Below, piece by piece: positions 5,240 through 5,718 of a stretch of DNA of 5,718 nt. Below the pieces are notes generated by a model. It saw only the letters and a program-made list of their open reading frames with translations, did not search any database and was not told the DNA's origin. Numbering within the stretch: position 1 is the first letter of the stretch; every line of letters starts with the position of its first letter. Origin of the DNA: Candidatus Hydrogenedentota bacterium (lineage in GTDB: Bacteria; Hydrogenedentota; Hydrogenedentia; Hydrogenedentales; CAITNO01); assembly GCA_007124105.1 (NCBI GenBank), contig SLFT01000105.1, positions 1-5,718 on the forward strand, given 5' to 3'. The position numbers and the translations under genes are program-made.

Positions 5240-5718
5240 ATGGGCGGTCTGATTACTATTGGTATGGGCGTCATTATGTTCTGCGCGGTTGTCTTGTCGC
5301 TGGTGGGCGTGCTGCTCGCCGCCAAGGCGAAACTGGTGCCCTCAGGCGATGTGCGCATTCTTATTAATGACGACGAGTCGAAGGCGATTACCACGCCCGC
5401 GGGCGATACGCTGCTGAACACGTTGACGGCCAACAAGATTTTTATCCCCTCGGCGTGCGGCGGCAAAGGCAGCTGCGGCGTGTGCAAGGTAGATGTGCAT
5501 GAGGGCGGCGGCGCATTGCTTCCCACTGAAGAAGGGCATATTAACCGCCGCGAAGCGCGCGAAGGTACGCGACTGGCCTGTCAGGTTAAAGTCAAGCAGG
5601 ATATGAAGATTGAGATTGAGCCCGAGATTTTTGATGTGCGCAAGTGGCAATGCAAGGTGCGCTCGAATCATAACGTGGCCACCTTCATCAAGGAACTCAT
5701 CCTCGAACTGCCCAAGGG
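5240..5718 (+). CDS. nqrF: Na+-translocating NADH:quinone oxidoreductase subunit F (5' part)
   Basis: NqrF is the NADH-oxidising entry point of the complex. The window holds 159 codons plus two bases and is cut by the right edge; the full protein is normally about 405-410 residues. A single N-terminal transmembrane helix (about 4-27) is followed by KLVPSGDVRILIND and a plant-type ferredoxin domain with Cys73, Cys79, Cys82 (ACGGKGSCGVC, 72-82) and Cys114 (RLACQV), all four [2Fe-2S] ligands. The stretch from about 130 (FDVRKWQCKVRSNHNVATF) is the beginning of the FAD-binding reductase domain. The NADH-binding part lies outside. AGAGGAG (5224-5230) is 9 nt before ATG 5240, and the gap after nqrE is 22 nt, the widest in the operon. 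A ferredoxin-reductase fusion directly after nqrE separates Nqr from Rnf, which has no such subunit. Confidence 0.96.
   Translation, partial: MGGLITIGMGVIMFCAVVLSLVGVLLAAKAKLVPSGDVRILINDDESKAITTPAGDTLLNTLTANKIFIPSACGGKGSCGVCKVDVHEGGGALLPTEEGHINRREAREGTRLACQVKVKQDMKIEIEPEIFDVRKWQCKVRSNHNVATFIKELILELPK

Noticed and set aside
553..5718. Operon as Rnf (ferredoxin:NAD+ oxidoreductase) instead of Nqr
   Set aside because: The gene order is A-B-C-D-E-F, NqrA lacks the Cys-rich motifs of RnfC, no RnfB-type ferredoxin is present, and an NqrF-type [2Fe-2S]/reductase gene follows nqrE.

Overview
This window holds the start and most of an operon for the sodium-translocating NADH:quinone oxidoreductase (Na+-NQR). 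Five complete genes, nqrA, nqrB, nqrC, nqrD and nqrE, are followed by the first 159 codons of nqrF, which runs off the right edge. All are on the + strand in the canonical A-B-C-D-E-F order. The identification rests on recognisable family sequence in every subunit, including the SGAT flavinylation motifs of NqrB and NqrC, the single membrane-embedded cysteines of NqrD and NqrE, and the plant-type [2Fe-2S] cysteine motif of NqrF.

Layout. Positions 1-46 may be the last codons of an upstream + strand gene (weak evidence). Positions 47-552 are non-coding. This stretch contains a 30-nt imperfect inverted repeat of the ATCTGTGTCC / GGACACAGAT type, a short GC-rich patch with small direct and inverted repeats, a 9-bp tandem repeat (ACCGTATTG, three copies), a good sigma-70-like promoter (TTGATT, 17 bp, TATAAT at 390-418) and a leader of about 127 nt. 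From 553 to the end the genes are packed almost without gaps: A/B 9 nt, B/C an 11-nt overlap if nqrC starts at GTG 3203, C/D 4 nt, D/E 1 nt, E/F 22 nt. No internal promoter or terminator is evident, so a single transcript with translational coupling is the simplest reading.

How the genes work together (established for the Vibrio enzyme). NqrF oxidises NADH through FAD and a [2Fe-2S] centre. Electrons pass to a second Fe-S centre held between NqrD and NqrE, then to covalent FMN in NqrC, covalent FMN and riboflavin in NqrB, and finally to quinone, while Na+ is exported across the inner membrane. All cofactor-anchoring residues that lie inside the window are present, so the operon looks functional. 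The accessory genes apbE (FMN transferase) and nqrM are not in the window.

Organism. The genes are GC-rich and the complex is typical of Gram-negative bacteria. The intergenic ACCACAGATGGACACAGATG-type repeat is something I associate, from memory, with large environmental genomes of the Planctomycetes/Verrucomicrobia/Lentisphaerae and Hydrogenedentes kind. This placement is tentative. The coding part is an ordinary respiratory operon. I see no new biological system, and the least explained sequence is the repeat-rich 58-300 interval.
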